Positions 8,619 to 17,350 of a stretch of 64,000 bases of DNA are shown here, piece after piece. The position numbers and the translations under genes were made by a program. Source of the stretch: Alcanivorax sp. DG881 (GTDB lineage Bacteria > Pseudomonadota > Gammaproteobacteria > Pseudomonadales > Alcanivoracaceae); contig NZ_DS989915.1 in assembly GCF_000155615.1 (NCBI RefSeq), positions 1,326,108-1,390,107 on the forward strand. The letters run 5' to 3'. The notes below the pieces were generated by a model. The model was not told the DNA's origin. It searched no databases and saw nothing but the letters and a program-made list of their open reading frames with translations. The first letter of the stretch is position 1; each line of letters opens with the position of its first letter.

Positions 8619-9221
8619 TTACTCCCCCCAGCGTTTCACCAGGGTCTGCTCCAGGCCGAGGTGATCAAGCAACCGTGCGACCATAAAATCCACCAGATCG
8701 TCCACGCTTTGTGGCTGATGATAGAAACCCGGCGCCGCAGGCATGATAGTGACACCGAGGCGGGAAAGTTTGAGCATGTTTTCCAGGTGAATGGCGGAAA
8801 ACGGTGATTCGCGGGGCACCAGAATCAACTTGCGCCCTTCCTTGATCGCCACATCCGCAGCGCGCTCAATCAGGTTATCACTGGCGCCCGTGGCAATGGC
8901 AGACAGGGTGCCGGTGGAACAGGGACACACCACCATCGCCGCAGGCGCACCACTGCCGGAGGCAACCGGAGCAGTCCATTGTTCCAGCCCGCAGACGACC
9001 AGCCGGCCCTTGTCGGTCTTTACCCACTCACGCAGAGCCTGCTCGGCCTGCCCGGTGCCAGCCGGCAGCTTCAGTTCGGTTTCCGTCCCAATGACCACCC
9101 GTGCAGCCTTGGACAGCAGCACAAACACCTCGCATTCCGCCTCCAGCAGGCACTGCAGCAAACGCAGCCCGTAGGGCGCCCCGGAAGCGCCGGTGAAAGC
9201 AAGCGTAACCCGTTGCGTCAT
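8619..9221 (-). CDS. ubiX: Flavin prenyltransferase UbiX
   Basis: 200 residues beginning [20 protein letters not shown], the FMN-binding start of the flavoprotein family. UbiX attaches dimethylallyl phosphate to FMN, giving the prenylated flavin used by UbiD decarboxylase in ubiquinone synthesis. The stretches [17 protein letters not shown] and [20 protein letters not shown] carry the phosphate- and prenyl-binding residues. The gene overlaps the upstream DUF2214-like gene by four bases and lies downstream of mpl, the same neighbourhood as in Pseudomonas. Confidence 0.93.
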   Translation of the reverse strand: MTQRVTLAFTGASGAPYGLRLLQCLLEAECEVFVLLSKAARVVIGTETELKLPAGTGQAEQALREWVKTDKGRLVVCGLEQWTAPVASGSGAPAAMVVCPCSTGTLSAIATGASDNLIERAADVAIKEGRKLILVPRESPFSAIHLENMLKLSRLGVTIMPAAPGFYHQPQSVDDLVDFMVARLLDHLGLEQTLVKRWGE

Positions 9222-9676
9222 GAACCCATCCCGACACCTCTGGCCATCATCGCGGCCAGAATCGGCATCAATATCACCAAATGAATTTCCGCCACCAGCA
9301 CGCCGCGCAGGTTGCGTTGCAGCTTGTCATCAATTTCCGGCACGTGGCCGGCTTTTACCGATTTACGCCACCCCAGCAGCACCTTGGTGGGATACAGGCT
9401 TAGCAAGGCGATCAGCACAAACAGCGTGACCTTGCCATGGAACCAGGGGTTCGCCAGATAAAAATCCCAGCCTTTTTCTGTCCAGCCGGCCCGGGCCAGA
9501 CCACTGATCAACACCACCAATGCCGACAGGCCATAGCCGATATCCAGCCACAAGAGCGTACGAATATTGCGTTCATTGATGCCGGTACGCCACAGCAACA
9601 GCTCACCATACAGACAAGCAAACAACATCAGAATGCTGAGGTAATGGACCGAAGCCCAGAGTACAGACCAGAACAT
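9218..9676 (-). CDS. DUF2214-like four-helix membrane protein
   Basis: 152 residues with four predicted membrane helices: near the N-terminus ([19 protein letters not shown]), in [19 protein letters not shown], in [19 protein letters not shown] and in [17 protein letters not shown]. His residues at the start and in the last helix recall CopD/DUF2214 proteins, some of which bind haem. Function is unknown. A good AAGGAGG-like site precedes the ATG, and the stop overlaps the ubiX start (ATGA). Confidence 0.65.
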   Translation of the reverse strand: MFWSVLWASVHYLSILMLFACLYGELLLWRTGINERNIRTLLWLDIGYGLSALVVLISGLARAGWTEKGWDFYLANPWFHGKVTLFVLIALLSLYPTKVLLGWRKSVKAGHVPEIDDKLQRNLRGVLVAEIHLVILMPILAAMMARGVGMGS

Positions 9677-9838
9677 GGCAACCTCCTTGAAACCGCATCA
9701 CGCCGCATGCTTCAAGCTACAACGCGTATTCGCTTGTACTGTTCACAAACCTGGCCCCCGCGAATAAAGTGAGGGCGCGGACATGGCCATTCATAACATG
9801 AACAGCCAGAACGCGTTGCCGCTTGTGGCGTGCAGCGT

Positions 9839-11191
9839 TTATTCAGCCAGCGCATCCAGCAGCTTCTGGTGAATACCACCAAACCCGCCGTTGCTCATCA
9901 CCACCACATTCAACGGCTCACCTTTGTGGCTCACTACTTTGGCCACAATTTCATCCAGCGACTCACTGACCGATGCGGGCACTGGCGACTCGCTCAGTAC
10001 CGAATCCAGCGACCAGTCCAGGCCCGGCGGTTGATACCAGATTACCTCATCGGCACAGCCTGTGCTGCCTGCCAATGCCGCCTTGTGATTTCCCAGACGC
10101 ATGGTGTTGGAGCGAGGCTCAATGATGGCGAGAATTTTGCCGTCGCCTACCTTGCGCCGCAGCCCATCCAGGGTCGTCGCGATGGCCGTGGGATGGTGGG
10201 CAAAGTCGTCGTAAACCCGCACCCCGGCTACCTCGCCGCGCAGCTCCATGCGCCGCTTCACACCCACAAATTCCGATAGCGCCGCCGCGCCATCAGCCAG
10301 GGTCACTCCTACATGGCGTGCTGCCAACAGCGCTGCCATGCCATTGTTCACACTGTGACGGCCAGTCTGGTCCCAGTGCACCTGCGCCACCGGCTGGCCA
10401 TTTCCCAGGACAGTGAAGACCGAACCATCGTCCTGATCCAGCCGATAGCCCAGCGCTTCGTCTTCGCCGAAACGCTCCACTTCACTCCAGCATCCCCGAT
10501 CCAGCGTCTCCTCCAGTGCGGTTTCACCGTGGGGCAGAATCAACCGCCCGGTGGACGGGACGGTGCGAATCAGGTGATGGAACTGGGTCTGGATTGCCGC
10601 CAGATCCGCAAAGATATCCGCGTGATCAAATTCCAGATTATTGAGAATCACGGTACGCGGGCGGTAGTGAACAAACTTGCTGCGCTTATCAAAGAAGGCG
10701 GTGTCGTATTCATCCGCTTCCACCACAAAAAAAGGCGTCTCCCCCAGTCGCGCCGACACCCCGAAATTGCCGGGCACACCGCCAATCAGATAACCGGGAT
10801 TCAGGCCCGCATATTCCAGGATCCAGGCCAGCATGGAACTGGTGGTGGTCTTGCCATGGGTGCCGGACACCGCCAACACCCAGCGCCCGGGAAGCACCAC
10901 TTCTTCCAGCAACTGCGCCCCGGAGGTATACGGCAAGCCACGATCCAGCACCGCTTCCACCGCCGGATTCCCCCGACTCAAGGCATTACCCACTACCACC
11001 AGATCCGGCGCCGGCTCCAGCTGGGCCGGATCGTATCCCTGGGTGAGGGTGATACCGGCCGCCTCCAGCTGATCACTCATGGGCGGATAAACATTCTGGT
11101 CACTGCCGGTGACGTGGTGCCCCTGGGCCTTGGCCAGCTGCGCCAGCGACCCCATGAAGGTGCCGCAAATACCGAGAATATGAATATGCAT
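9839..11191 (-). CDS. mpl: UDP-N-acetylmuramate:L-alanyl-gamma-D-glutamyl-meso-diaminopimelate ligase
   Basis: Cell-wall recycling ligase that joins the recovered tripeptide to UDP-MurNAc in the cytoplasm. The 450-residue Mur-family protein starts MHIHILGICGTFMGSLAQLA with the UDP-binding Gly-rich loop. It has the ATP P-loop VSGTHGKTTTSSML, then the central NLEFDHADIF motif and the C-terminal YDDFAHHPTAI motif of Mpl/MurC. A longer in-frame start exists 45 bases upstream, but this ATG gives the standard Mpl N-terminus. The 160-base gap to the next minus-strand gene shows no clear terminator. Confidence 0.95.
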   Translation of the reverse strand: MHIHILGICGTFMGSLAQLAKAQGHHVTGSDQNVYPPMSDQLEAAGITLTQGYDPAQLEPAPDLVVVGNALSRGNPAVEAVLDRGLPYTSGAQLLEEVVLPGRWVLAVSGTHGKTTTSSMLAWILEYAGLNPGYLIGGVPGNFGVSARLGETPFFVVEADEYDTAFFDKRSKFVHYRPRTVILNNLEFDHADIFADLAAIQTQFHHLIRTVPSTGRLILPHGETALEETLDRGCWSEVERFGEDEALGYRLDQDDGSVFTVLGNGQPVAQVHWDQTGRHSVNNGMAALLAARHVGVTLADGAAALSEFVGVKRRMELRGEVAGVRVYDDFAHHPTAIATTLDGLRRKVGDGKILAIIEPRSNTMRLGNHKAALAGSTGCADEVIWYQPPGLDWSLDSVLSESPVPASVSESLDEIVAKVVSHKGEPLNVVVMSNGGFGGIHQKLLDALAE

Positions 11192-11273
11192 GGGAAGGGA
11201 CTGCCAACATTTAAATTCCCTGCACCATAACGGCAAGGGCCCCCAAGGTGAAGTGCCTGCTCACCGGAATAAG

Positions 11274-12101
11274 CTATTCCCCCGGCTCCCCGGCACCGAC
11301 CAGCACCCGGTTTTGCCGCGAATGGCTGAGCATGGCGGACGGCGGCATACCCAGCATGCTCTGAAAGACATGGGACAAATGCGACGAATCGGAAAACCCC
11401 GCCGTCAGTGCCGCATCCGTGAGCGAGCTGCCCGTGGACATCATCGTCGAGGTCACAAACAAGCGGTGCCAAAGGCGATAACGGCGAATGGGAATCCCCG
11501 TGGCCTCCTTGAACACGCGCTGCAGGCGTGCTCCTGACAACCCCACCTGGCGAGCAAGATCCTCATTGGAATAATTCTGCGCCGGGTCCGAACGGATCAG
11601 CTCGATAATGCGGGCAATGCGCGCATCCGGCATGAATCCCTCTACAGTCGTATCCGCTGCGGGGAAAAGCAGATCCGCCAGCAATGCATACACCTGATCT
11701 GCCTCCAGGCTATCGCGATACGCCTGCGTTAATACCGACAACTGCTTGTCCTGCAGCGCAGAAGCAAAGTAAGAACCGGATTCGTGCCGCTGCATCAGGC
11801 GCTGATGAAACAAATAATCCCGGCCCAGCGGATCCAGAAAACAGCAGCCAATCTGTTTTCCCTGCGAATCGGCAGAAAACGAAATACCGGCAGGCAACAG
11901 CAGCGTTCGTGCACGAAATGTCTCGCCGTTCACCTCTAACAACACATCATCTTCCAAACCGAACAAAAGGGTATGTGCCCCGGCGGAAAAGGTAATGCGT
12001 CGCTCGAGATAACCAACGTAGAGCGTCCTCAAACGCCATAGATACAGCGTGGAAGGCGGCATTACGTCTTGCCCGTTCGCGTTATTATTTTTGTCGTTCA
12101 T
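11274..12101 (-). CDS. AraC-family transcriptional regulator beside the lipase genes
   Basis: 275 residues. A cupin-like N-terminal sensing half is followed by a C-terminal double helix-turn-helix: YSNEDLARQVGLSGARLQRVF then LTDAALTAGFSDSSHLSHVF. The second half ends in SMLGMPPSAML, as in many AraC proteins. The ATG at 12101 is preferred over one at 12158 because the extra 19 residues look non-homologous. The gene is divergent from the lipase gene and the two share a 210-base promoter region with a CRP-type palindrome. It could control the lipase, but this is inferred only from position. Confidence 0.85.
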   Translation of the reverse strand: MNDKNNNANGQDVMPPSTLYLWRLRTLYVGYLERRITFSAGAHTLLFGLEDDVLLEVNGETFRARTLLLPAGISFSADSQGKQIGCCFLDPLGRDYLFHQRLMQRHESGSYFASALQDKQLSVLTQAYRDSLEADQVYALLADLLFPAADTTVEGFMPDARIARIIELIRSDPAQNYSNEDLARQVGLSGARLQRVFKEATGIPIRRYRLWHRLFVTSTMMSTGSSLTDAALTAGFSDSSHLSHVFQSMLGMPPSAMLSHSRQNRVLVGAGEPGE

Positions 12102-12162
12102 ATTGTTATTCTCGACCGAAAAAGCAGCCTTCCAGGACAGACTGCGTCGAAAAAGCACCGCC

Positions 12163-12178
12163 TGTGAATCCCGTCACA
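12163..12178. promoter_or_regulatory. Perfect CRP/Vfr-type site TGTGA-N6-TCACA
   Basis: TGTGAATCCCGTCACA has both consensus half-sites with the canonical 6-base gap, inside a longer stem CCTGTGA / TCACAGG. It lies 62 bases upstream of the AraC start and 134 upstream of the lipase start. A CRP/Vfr gene is present at 63306. Confidence 0.6.
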
Positions 12179-12311
12179 GGGCGAGAAAATCCAGATTCAA
12201 CCACGCCCCATTCCTACAAGTCAGTATCACCAAACCTTCATATAGTCCAGTCGTCGACACAAAAACCCGCAGCCATGGCGCCGGCTGCCATCTAATAAAT
12301 AGGAGAAAATC

Positions 12312-13268
12312 ATGTCGATCATCGCCCGTGGCCTGCTCATGGTCACCGCTCTGATATTGAGCACCAGCCAGGCCCATGCCTGGTCCTGGTTCGGAAAAGA
12401 CACACGCTACGCCGACACCCGCTACCCCATCGTTCTGGTGGGCGGCATCATCGCGTTCGATGACATTGCCGGTATCGATTATTTCTACGGTATCGCCGAT
12501 GACATGCGCGACTACGGTGCGGATGTGTACGAAAGCAACGTCAGTGCCCTGCAAAGCAATGAATACCGTGGTGAAGAACTGATTACCCAGATCGAAAACT
12601 ACCTTGCCGTCACCGGCGCGCAGAAAGCCAACCTGATCGCTCACTCACAGGGCGCCCCCACCGCCCGCTATGTGGCAGCAGTGCGCCCGGATCTGGTGGC
12701 GTCGGTTACCTCCGTGCACGGTGAGAACCGCGGCACCCGGGTTGCCGATATCGTTCGTGGAGTACTGCCCGAAGGCAGCGTATCGGAAGGGCTGGCCGAC
12801 ATGATCGCCGGCGGTTTTGGCGCCCTGTGGGAAATGGCATCCGGCGGCCCCAATGCCAATGACCAGTCCGCCACGGCAGTACTCGCCGATTCCACCACCG
12901 CAGGCATGGCCGCGTTCAATCAGCGCTACCCCCAGGCCATGCCCAGCTCCGCCTGTGGCACCAGCGGCCAGCATTCCGTCAATGGTGTGCGCTACTGGTC
13001 CTGGGGCGGTACCGGCGTACACACCAACCTGTTCGACCCCTTCGACAGCCTGCTGGTCACCGTCACCCAGTTTGCCTTCCCCTCCGGCGTCAAACATGAC
13101 GGCGTATTGCCCCTGTGCGGCATGTACCTGGGCAAACCCATCCGCCATAACTATCGCCACAACCACGCGGATGCCATCCGCCAGCTGTTCGGCCTGATGG
13201 GCTGGGAAACCGACCCGAAGACGTTATACCGCAATCAGGCCAACCGCCTGAAAAACGCTGGCCTGTAA
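12312..13268 (+). CDS. Secreted triacylglycerol lipase (family I, foldase-dependent)
   Basis: 318 residues with a signal peptide cut near residue 23 (QAHA|WSW). The alpha/beta-hydrolase core shows Ser112 in the nucleophile elbow AHSQGA, Asp in KHDGVLPLCG, and His in RHNHADAIRQLFGL, which match the Ser-Asp-His triad of Pseudomonas/Burkholderia lipases. Two cysteines (SSACGTSG and PLCGMY) match the structural disulfide. The elbow has Ala where most family members have Gly (GHSxG). AGGAGAAAATC precedes the ATG. A lipase foldase gene follows 59 bases later, as expected for family I.1/I.2. Secretion is probably Sec plus type II. Confidence 0.92.
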   Translation: MSIIARGLLMVTALILSTSQAHAWSWFGKDTRYADTRYPIVLVGGIIAFDDIAGIDYFYGIADDMRDYGADVYESNVSALQSNEYRGEELITQIENYLAVTGAQKANLIAHSQGAPTARYVAAVRPDLVASVTSVHGENRGTRVADIVRGVLPEGSVSEGLADMIAGGFGALWEMASGGPNANDQSATAVLADSTTAGMAAFNQRYPQAMPSSACGTSGQHSVNGVRYWSWGGTGVHTNLFDPFDSLLVTVTQFAFPSGVKHDGVLPLCGMYLGKPIRHNYRHNHADAIRQLFGLMGWETDPKTLYRNQANRLKNAGL

Positions 13269-13327
13269 CGCAACCATCCCCGCAGGGACCTGCTTCCCTG
13301 TGGGGCAACCCGGATCGAGACAAGACC

Positions 13328-14335
13328 ATGACACGCACACTTGCACTTCTGGCCACCGTCGTTGTATTGGCCACCGGGGTATTCTGGGGGCTCAAACGTA
13401 TTCCTGTGCCCCAGCACCACGCAGAGCCGATACCGCATCAAACCGATACGCAAACGAACACTTCCCGCGGGCCCGACATAGCAACAGCGCGTATCACCAA
13501 ACCAACACTGGCCGACACGCTGGCCAATACATCGCTGGCCGGCACACAGGTGCCCGGCAACCTGATGACCGACGCCCGGGGGCACCTGATCGTAGACAGC
13601 AACAGCAAGGCCATCATGGATTATTTTCTTGCCTTGAATGGGGAAATGCCGGACGCGGCAATCCGAAAAGCGCTGGCACAATGGGCAGAACAAAACGCGG
13701 GGACCATCGCCGCGGCCGACTTGCTGGCCTTGCTCGATCGTTATCAGCATTACCGCAGCGAGTTCGCCAGCGGCGATTACGCCGCCCGCTATGCCGGTCA
13801 TGGCGACGACGACATCCGCCACAAGCTGCAACTGCGCCAGCAACTGCGCGCCGATACCCTGGGCGCCGATACCGCCAATGCCCTGTTCGCGGATGAAGAC
13901 CGTTATGACCAATTCAGCCTGAATCGACACGACATCATGACGTCAGACCGTTCCGATGAGGAAAAGGCGGCAGCCCTGAGAGCCCTTCGCAACACCCTTC
14001 CGGAGACGCTGGCAAAGCAATACCAGCAGCAGTATGACCTGCAGCACCTTCCGGCCCGGGAGCAATCCATGAAACAGCAGGGCGCCAACGCCGCCGAGCT
14101 GTATGCGTTTCGCCAACAACAGTTCGGCGAAGCTGCAGCGATGCGCCTGCAGAAACTGGAGGAACAACGTCTGGCCTGGCAAAACCGTTATCAGAATTAC
14201 ACACAGCAGCGAGACCGGATCCATAACGCTGCCCTGAGCAGCGACGACAAACAAAAGCAACTGGATGCCCTGCGGCGCCGGCTCTTTTCCGCCAGCGAAC
14301 AACAACGAGCCGCCGCGCTGGATCGCTTGCAGTAA
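13328..14335 (+). CDS. Lipase-specific foldase (steric chaperone, Lif/LipB)
   Basis: 335 residues: an N-terminal membrane anchor (LALLATVVVLATGVFWGL), a variable linker, then the conserved mini-domain with GNLMTDARGHLIVDSN and the IMDYFLALNGE segment corresponding to the FDY(F/C)LSA motif of Lif proteins. A long helical arm rich in Gln and Arg (residues about 190-335) would wrap round the lipase. It folds the neighbouring lipase in the periplasm. The motif is diverged (MDYFLAL), which may match the diverged lipase. It is the second gene of the pair. Confidence 0.9.
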   Translation: MTRTLALLATVVVLATGVFWGLKRIPVPQHHAEPIPHQTDTQTNTSRGPDIATARITKPTLADTLANTSLAGTQVPGNLMTDARGHLIVDSNSKAIMDYFLALNGEMPDAAIRKALAQWAEQNAGTIAAADLLALLDRYQHYRSEFASGDYAARYAGHGDDDIRHKLQLRQQLRADTLGADTANALFADEDRYDQFSLNRHDIMTSDRSDEEKAAALRALRNTLPETLAKQYQQQYDLQHLPAREQSMKQQGANAAELYAFRQQQFGEAAAMRLQKLEEQRLAWQNRYQNYTQQRDRIHNAALSSDDKQKQLDALRRRLFSASEQQRAAALDRLQ

Positions 14336-14438
14336 CCAGAAAGGCGCTCACCACTAAATGCTGCGATGAACCATAAAAAAAGGGCCGCTCCATGCGACCC
14401 CGCAAGGGAAGTTTACTGCCGTAGCAAACCTTGAAACG

Positions 14439-14768
14439 TTAGTGGCTGATCATCCAGGGCCGTGCCGACGGGAACATCTTGTTGCCTTCCGCCGTGTAGA
14501 ACAGCTTGGATTTGCGCTTGTGATGACAACACCCCTGTTCTTTCTCTGAGCGCTCATTACCCTGGCGCGGTTCATGGACGGCCTTCTCATTGCGCTCAAA
14601 GGCCTGGCGTCTTTCCGGTGCCATATCCAGCACCTCTGGTGCCACCATGATCACCCGAGCTGAGAGCGCACCACAGGTGGGACAAGGAGCACATTCACCC
14701 GACGCCTGCATGGGTACCAGATCGTGAAACAGGCCGTGCTCGGAACACTTGTAGTCATAAAGCGGCAT
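14439..14768 (-). CDS. fmdB: FmdB-family zinc ribbon protein
   Basis: 109 residues. The N-terminal putative zinc ribbon reads MPLYDYKCSEHG ... CPTCG, as in FmdB proteins that accompany formamidase genes. A Cys-Cys-His-His motif (GCCHHKRK) near residue 80 could be a second metal site. The precise role is not established; in Methylophilus FmdB is linked to regulation of the amidase. It lies 15 bases after fmdA and converges on the foldase gene. Confidence 0.8.
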   Translation of the reverse strand: MPLYDYKCSEHGLFHDLVPMQASGECAPCPTCGALSARVIMVAPEVLDMAPERRQAFERNEKAVHEPRQGNERSEKEQGCCHHKRKSKLFYTAEGNKMFPSARPWMISH

Positions 14769-14783
14769 GATCAGCTCTCCTGT

Positions 14784-16013
14784 TTATTTATCTTTGGACA
14801 GCGGCACATCTGTACTGCCGGCAACACTGTGCTGCGGACCATCCATCCCCGGCTTGATATCGAAGTCGAAGATATCCGTTGGCAGCCAGAGGGTGGCACA
14901 GGCATTGGGCACATCCACCACGCCACTGATATGCCCCTGTACCGGCGCGCAGCCGAGCAAGGCATAAGCCTGGGCCCCGGTGTAGCCGAATTTCTTCAGA
15001 TACTCGATGGCGTTCAGGCAGGCCTGACGGTAAGCCACATGCACATCCAGATAGTGCTGCTTGCCTTCCTCGTCCACAGAGATCCCTTCGAAGATCAAGT
15101 AGTCGTCATATTTCGGTGCAATGGGACTGGGCTTGAAGATTGGATTCTTGATTCCGTACTTCTCCATACCACCCTTGATGATGTTCACTCGCAAGTGAAT
15201 CCAGCCGGCCATTTCAATGGCACCACAGAAGGTAATTTCACCGTCGCCCTGGCTGAAGTGCAGGTCCCCCACTGACAAGCCGGCATCTTTCACATAAACC
15301 GGGAAGTACACCTGGGAACCCCGGGAGAGATCCTTGATGTCACAGTTACCGCCGTGCTCGCGGGGCGGCACGGTACGGGCGCCCTCTGCTGCCGCCTTGG
15401 CTTTTGCTTCGCCGGTCAGTTTGCCCATGTGGGCGGTCTCGGCATAGGGCAGGTTCGCCAGGCCCGGCACCCTATCGGGCTCGGTGTCATAGAGTTCTTT
15501 CTCTCGGGTGTTCCACTCATCCAGCATTTCCTTGGACGGCAGACACCCGATCAGCCCCGGGTGAATCAGTCCGGCAAATTCCACATTGGGAATATGACGG
15601 GACTTGGTGAACATGCCGTTGAAATCCCAGATGGATTTCTGCGCTTCCGGAAAGTGCTCCGTCAGGAAGCCGCCGCCATTTTGTTTGGAGAAAAAACCAT
15701 TGAAGCCCCACTGGCTTTCTTCAAAAGTACCGATATCGAGGATATCCACGACCAGCAGATCGCCCGGTTCAGCCCCTTCCACACCCACTGGGCCAGTCAG
15801 GAAGTGCACCTGAGTCAGATCCACATCACGCACGTCGTCAGCGCAGTCATTATTCTCGATCTGGCCGCCAGTCCAGTCATGACATTCGAGGATAAAGTCA
15901 TCACCCGGCTTCACCATTTTTGCCATGGGAATATCCGGGTGCCAGCGGTTATGAATGTTCTCGTTTTCGTGGGGCGATTGGTTCAGGTCAATCTTGATAA
16001 TGGTTTCAGCCAT
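14784..16013 (-). CDS. fmdA: Formamidase (acetamidase/formamidase family)
   Basis: 409 residues, the normal length for FmdA. It hydrolyses formamide and small amides to ammonia and the acid in the cytoplasm. Family landmarks include the start IKIDLNQSPHENENIHNRWH, FILECHDWTGGQI, the metal-site region PREHGGNCDIKDLSRGS, and GDLHFSQGDGEITFCGAIEM. A good GGAGGAGAGC precedes the ATG. It is transcribed separately from amiB because a terminator lies between them. The promoter region carries the same palindrome as urtA. Confidence 0.94.
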   Translation of the reverse strand: MAETIIKIDLNQSPHENENIHNRWHPDIPMAKMVKPGDDFILECHDWTGGQIENNDCADDVRDVDLTQVHFLTGPVGVEGAEPGDLLVVDILDIGTFEESQWGFNGFFSKQNGGGFLTEHFPEAQKSIWDFNGMFTKSRHIPNVEFAGLIHPGLIGCLPSKEMLDEWNTREKELYDTEPDRVPGLANLPYAETAHMGKLTGEAKAKAAAEGARTVPPREHGGNCDIKDLSRGSQVYFPVYVKDAGLSVGDLHFSQGDGEITFCGAIEMAGWIHLRVNIIKGGMEKYGIKNPIFKPSPIAPKYDDYLIFEGISVDEEGKQHYLDVHVAYRQACLNAIEYLKKFGYTGAQAYALLGCAPVQGHISGVVDVPNACATLWLPTDIFDFDIKPGMDGPQHSVAGSTDVPLSKDK

Positions 16014-16108
16014 GGTCAGCTCTCCTCCGGGTTAGCCACAGGAATCGCCCGTCTTTGCAGGCAATCCCGTCGTTGCGAAACCACTATCGGTAATTCCCGA
16101 AACGCCCA

Positions 16109-16149
16109 CCATTCGCCAATGCCCTGCAGCGTGTACGTCATTTGACGTA
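16109..16149 (-). promoter_or_regulatory. Candidate operator of fmdA, shared with urtA
   Basis: On the plus strand: CCATTC (16109-16114), 19 bases, then the perfect palindrome TACGTCATTTGACGTA (16134-16149). The same words with exactly the same 19-base spacing lie upstream of urtA. Read on the minus strand, GAATGG is followed after 20 bases by GATAGT, a possible -10. A probable target of the LuxR-type response regulator encoded at 27033. Confidence 0.6.
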
Positions 16150-16256
16150 TTGATGGGCCGCTCTGCGGCTGCAACACGCTTCATGCATCACAAAACACGC
16201 GAAAGGAGGGACGACGGAGTAACGCTGCAGGAACTCTAGCGAGTGTTTTATCCACA

Positions 16257-16286
16257 CAAAAAGGCCCGCCCGGATTTCCAGGCAGG
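16257..16286 (-). terminator. Terminator after amiB
   Basis: AAAAAGGCCxGCC ... GGCxGGCCTTTTTT hairpin with A/T runs on both sides, 21 bases beyond the amiB stop in the minus direction. It separates the urt-ami operon from fmdAB. Confidence 0.75.
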
Positions 16287-16306
16287 CCTTTTTTCATCAG
16301 GCATCT

Positions 16307-17350
16307 CTATACCGGAATCACGATCAGCGAACCGCTTTCCATCCGCGCTTCGAAGGTGTCTGCCCCGGGATAGTCCAACATCACCCGGGCCAGCGGTGGC
16401 GACAGTTCATTGCGAATGCGGCGGCCCATTTCCCGGGCACCGAAGCGGGCGTCCAGAGAACGACAAAGATGACGCCGGGCGCCCTCCCCCAGACTCAGCA
16501 CCACCTTGCGTTTCTGCAGCTGGTGGTTAAACCGGACCAGTTCGATATCCAGCAGCTGCACAGCTAGATCCTTGTCGAGAGGATTGAAGGTAATGATGTC
16601 ATCGATACGGTTGAGGAATTCAGGATCAAAGCGCTGATGCAGCGCCTGGTCCACCACATCATGGATCTGACGCCGCGCATTGCCCCAGCTCCACCAACGC
16701 CGTTGTTGCTGGCGACTCAACATGGACACTTGTGACGCCCCCACGTTACTGGTCATGAAGATCATGCTGTTGCGAAAGTCGATTTCACGGTTACCGGCAC
16801 TGAGCCGCAAGCGCCCTCGCTCCAGCACATTAAGCAGCGTCCTGATTACTTCCGGACTGGCTTTCTCCAACTCGTCAAACAACACAATGCCGGGTTTGCT
16901 GAAACTGCCCTTTATGGCATCTTCATCAAACAGTGTCTGCCCTTCCTTGCTGCCCACATACCCCGGCGGCGCACCGGTGAGTGAGGCGGCATAGTGCTCC
17001 TGGGCCAGAGTGTTCATATCGATACGGCACACAGCATCAGGGCTGCCGTGTATGGCTTGCGCCAGCAGTCGCACGGTTTCGGTTTTGCCTACGCCAGTGG
17101 GCCCGACAAACAGCTGCACCGATAGCGGCCGGTCTTGCGCAACAATGTCGGCCTTGAGCACCTGCAGCAGATTCTCAAGGTTTGCCAGCACATGGGGCTG
17201 GCCGACAATGCGTTCACGCAGATGCGTCATCACCGTTGCCGGATCGAACACGAAACGACTCATGCGACCTACGCCATCAGGATTGACTGACCAGCGCTGC
17301 CGGTCCGCCTCATCCTGATTGGCCGCCAGTTGCTCATTGATAAATGGCAT
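16307..17350 (-). CDS. amiB: ClpB/ClpA-like single-domain AAA+ ATPase (AmiB type)
   Basis: 347 residues containing one class-2 AAA+ module. Walker A is GPTGVGKTE, the pore-loop region is GAPPGYVGS, Walker B is IVLFDELEK, sensor 1 is FMTSNVGAS, and the small domain ends with RFGAREMGRRI. The N-domain and first ATPase of ClpA/B are absent. Pseudomonas amidase operons carry a ClpA/B-like amiB directly after amiE, as here, where the two genes overlap by one base (TGATG). The role in amide use is not defined; a chaperone for the amidase or the transporter is a guess. Confidence 0.82.
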   Translation of the reverse strand: MPFINEQLAANQDEADRQRWSVNPDGVGRMSRFVFDPATVMTHLRERIVGQPHVLANLENLLQVLKADIVAQDRPLSVQLFVGPTGVGKTETVRLLAQAIHGSPDAVCRIDMNTLAQEHYAASLTGAPPGYVGSKEGQTLFDEDAIKGSFSKPGIVLFDELEKASPEVIRTLLNVLERGRLRLSAGNREIDFRNSMIFMTSNVGASQVSMLSRQQQRRWWSWGNARRQIHDVVDQALHQRFDPEFLNRIDDIITFNPLDKDLAVQLLDIELVRFNHQLQKRKVVLSLGEGARRHLCRSLDARFGAREMGRRIRNELSPPLARVMLDYPGADTFEARMESGSLIVIPV

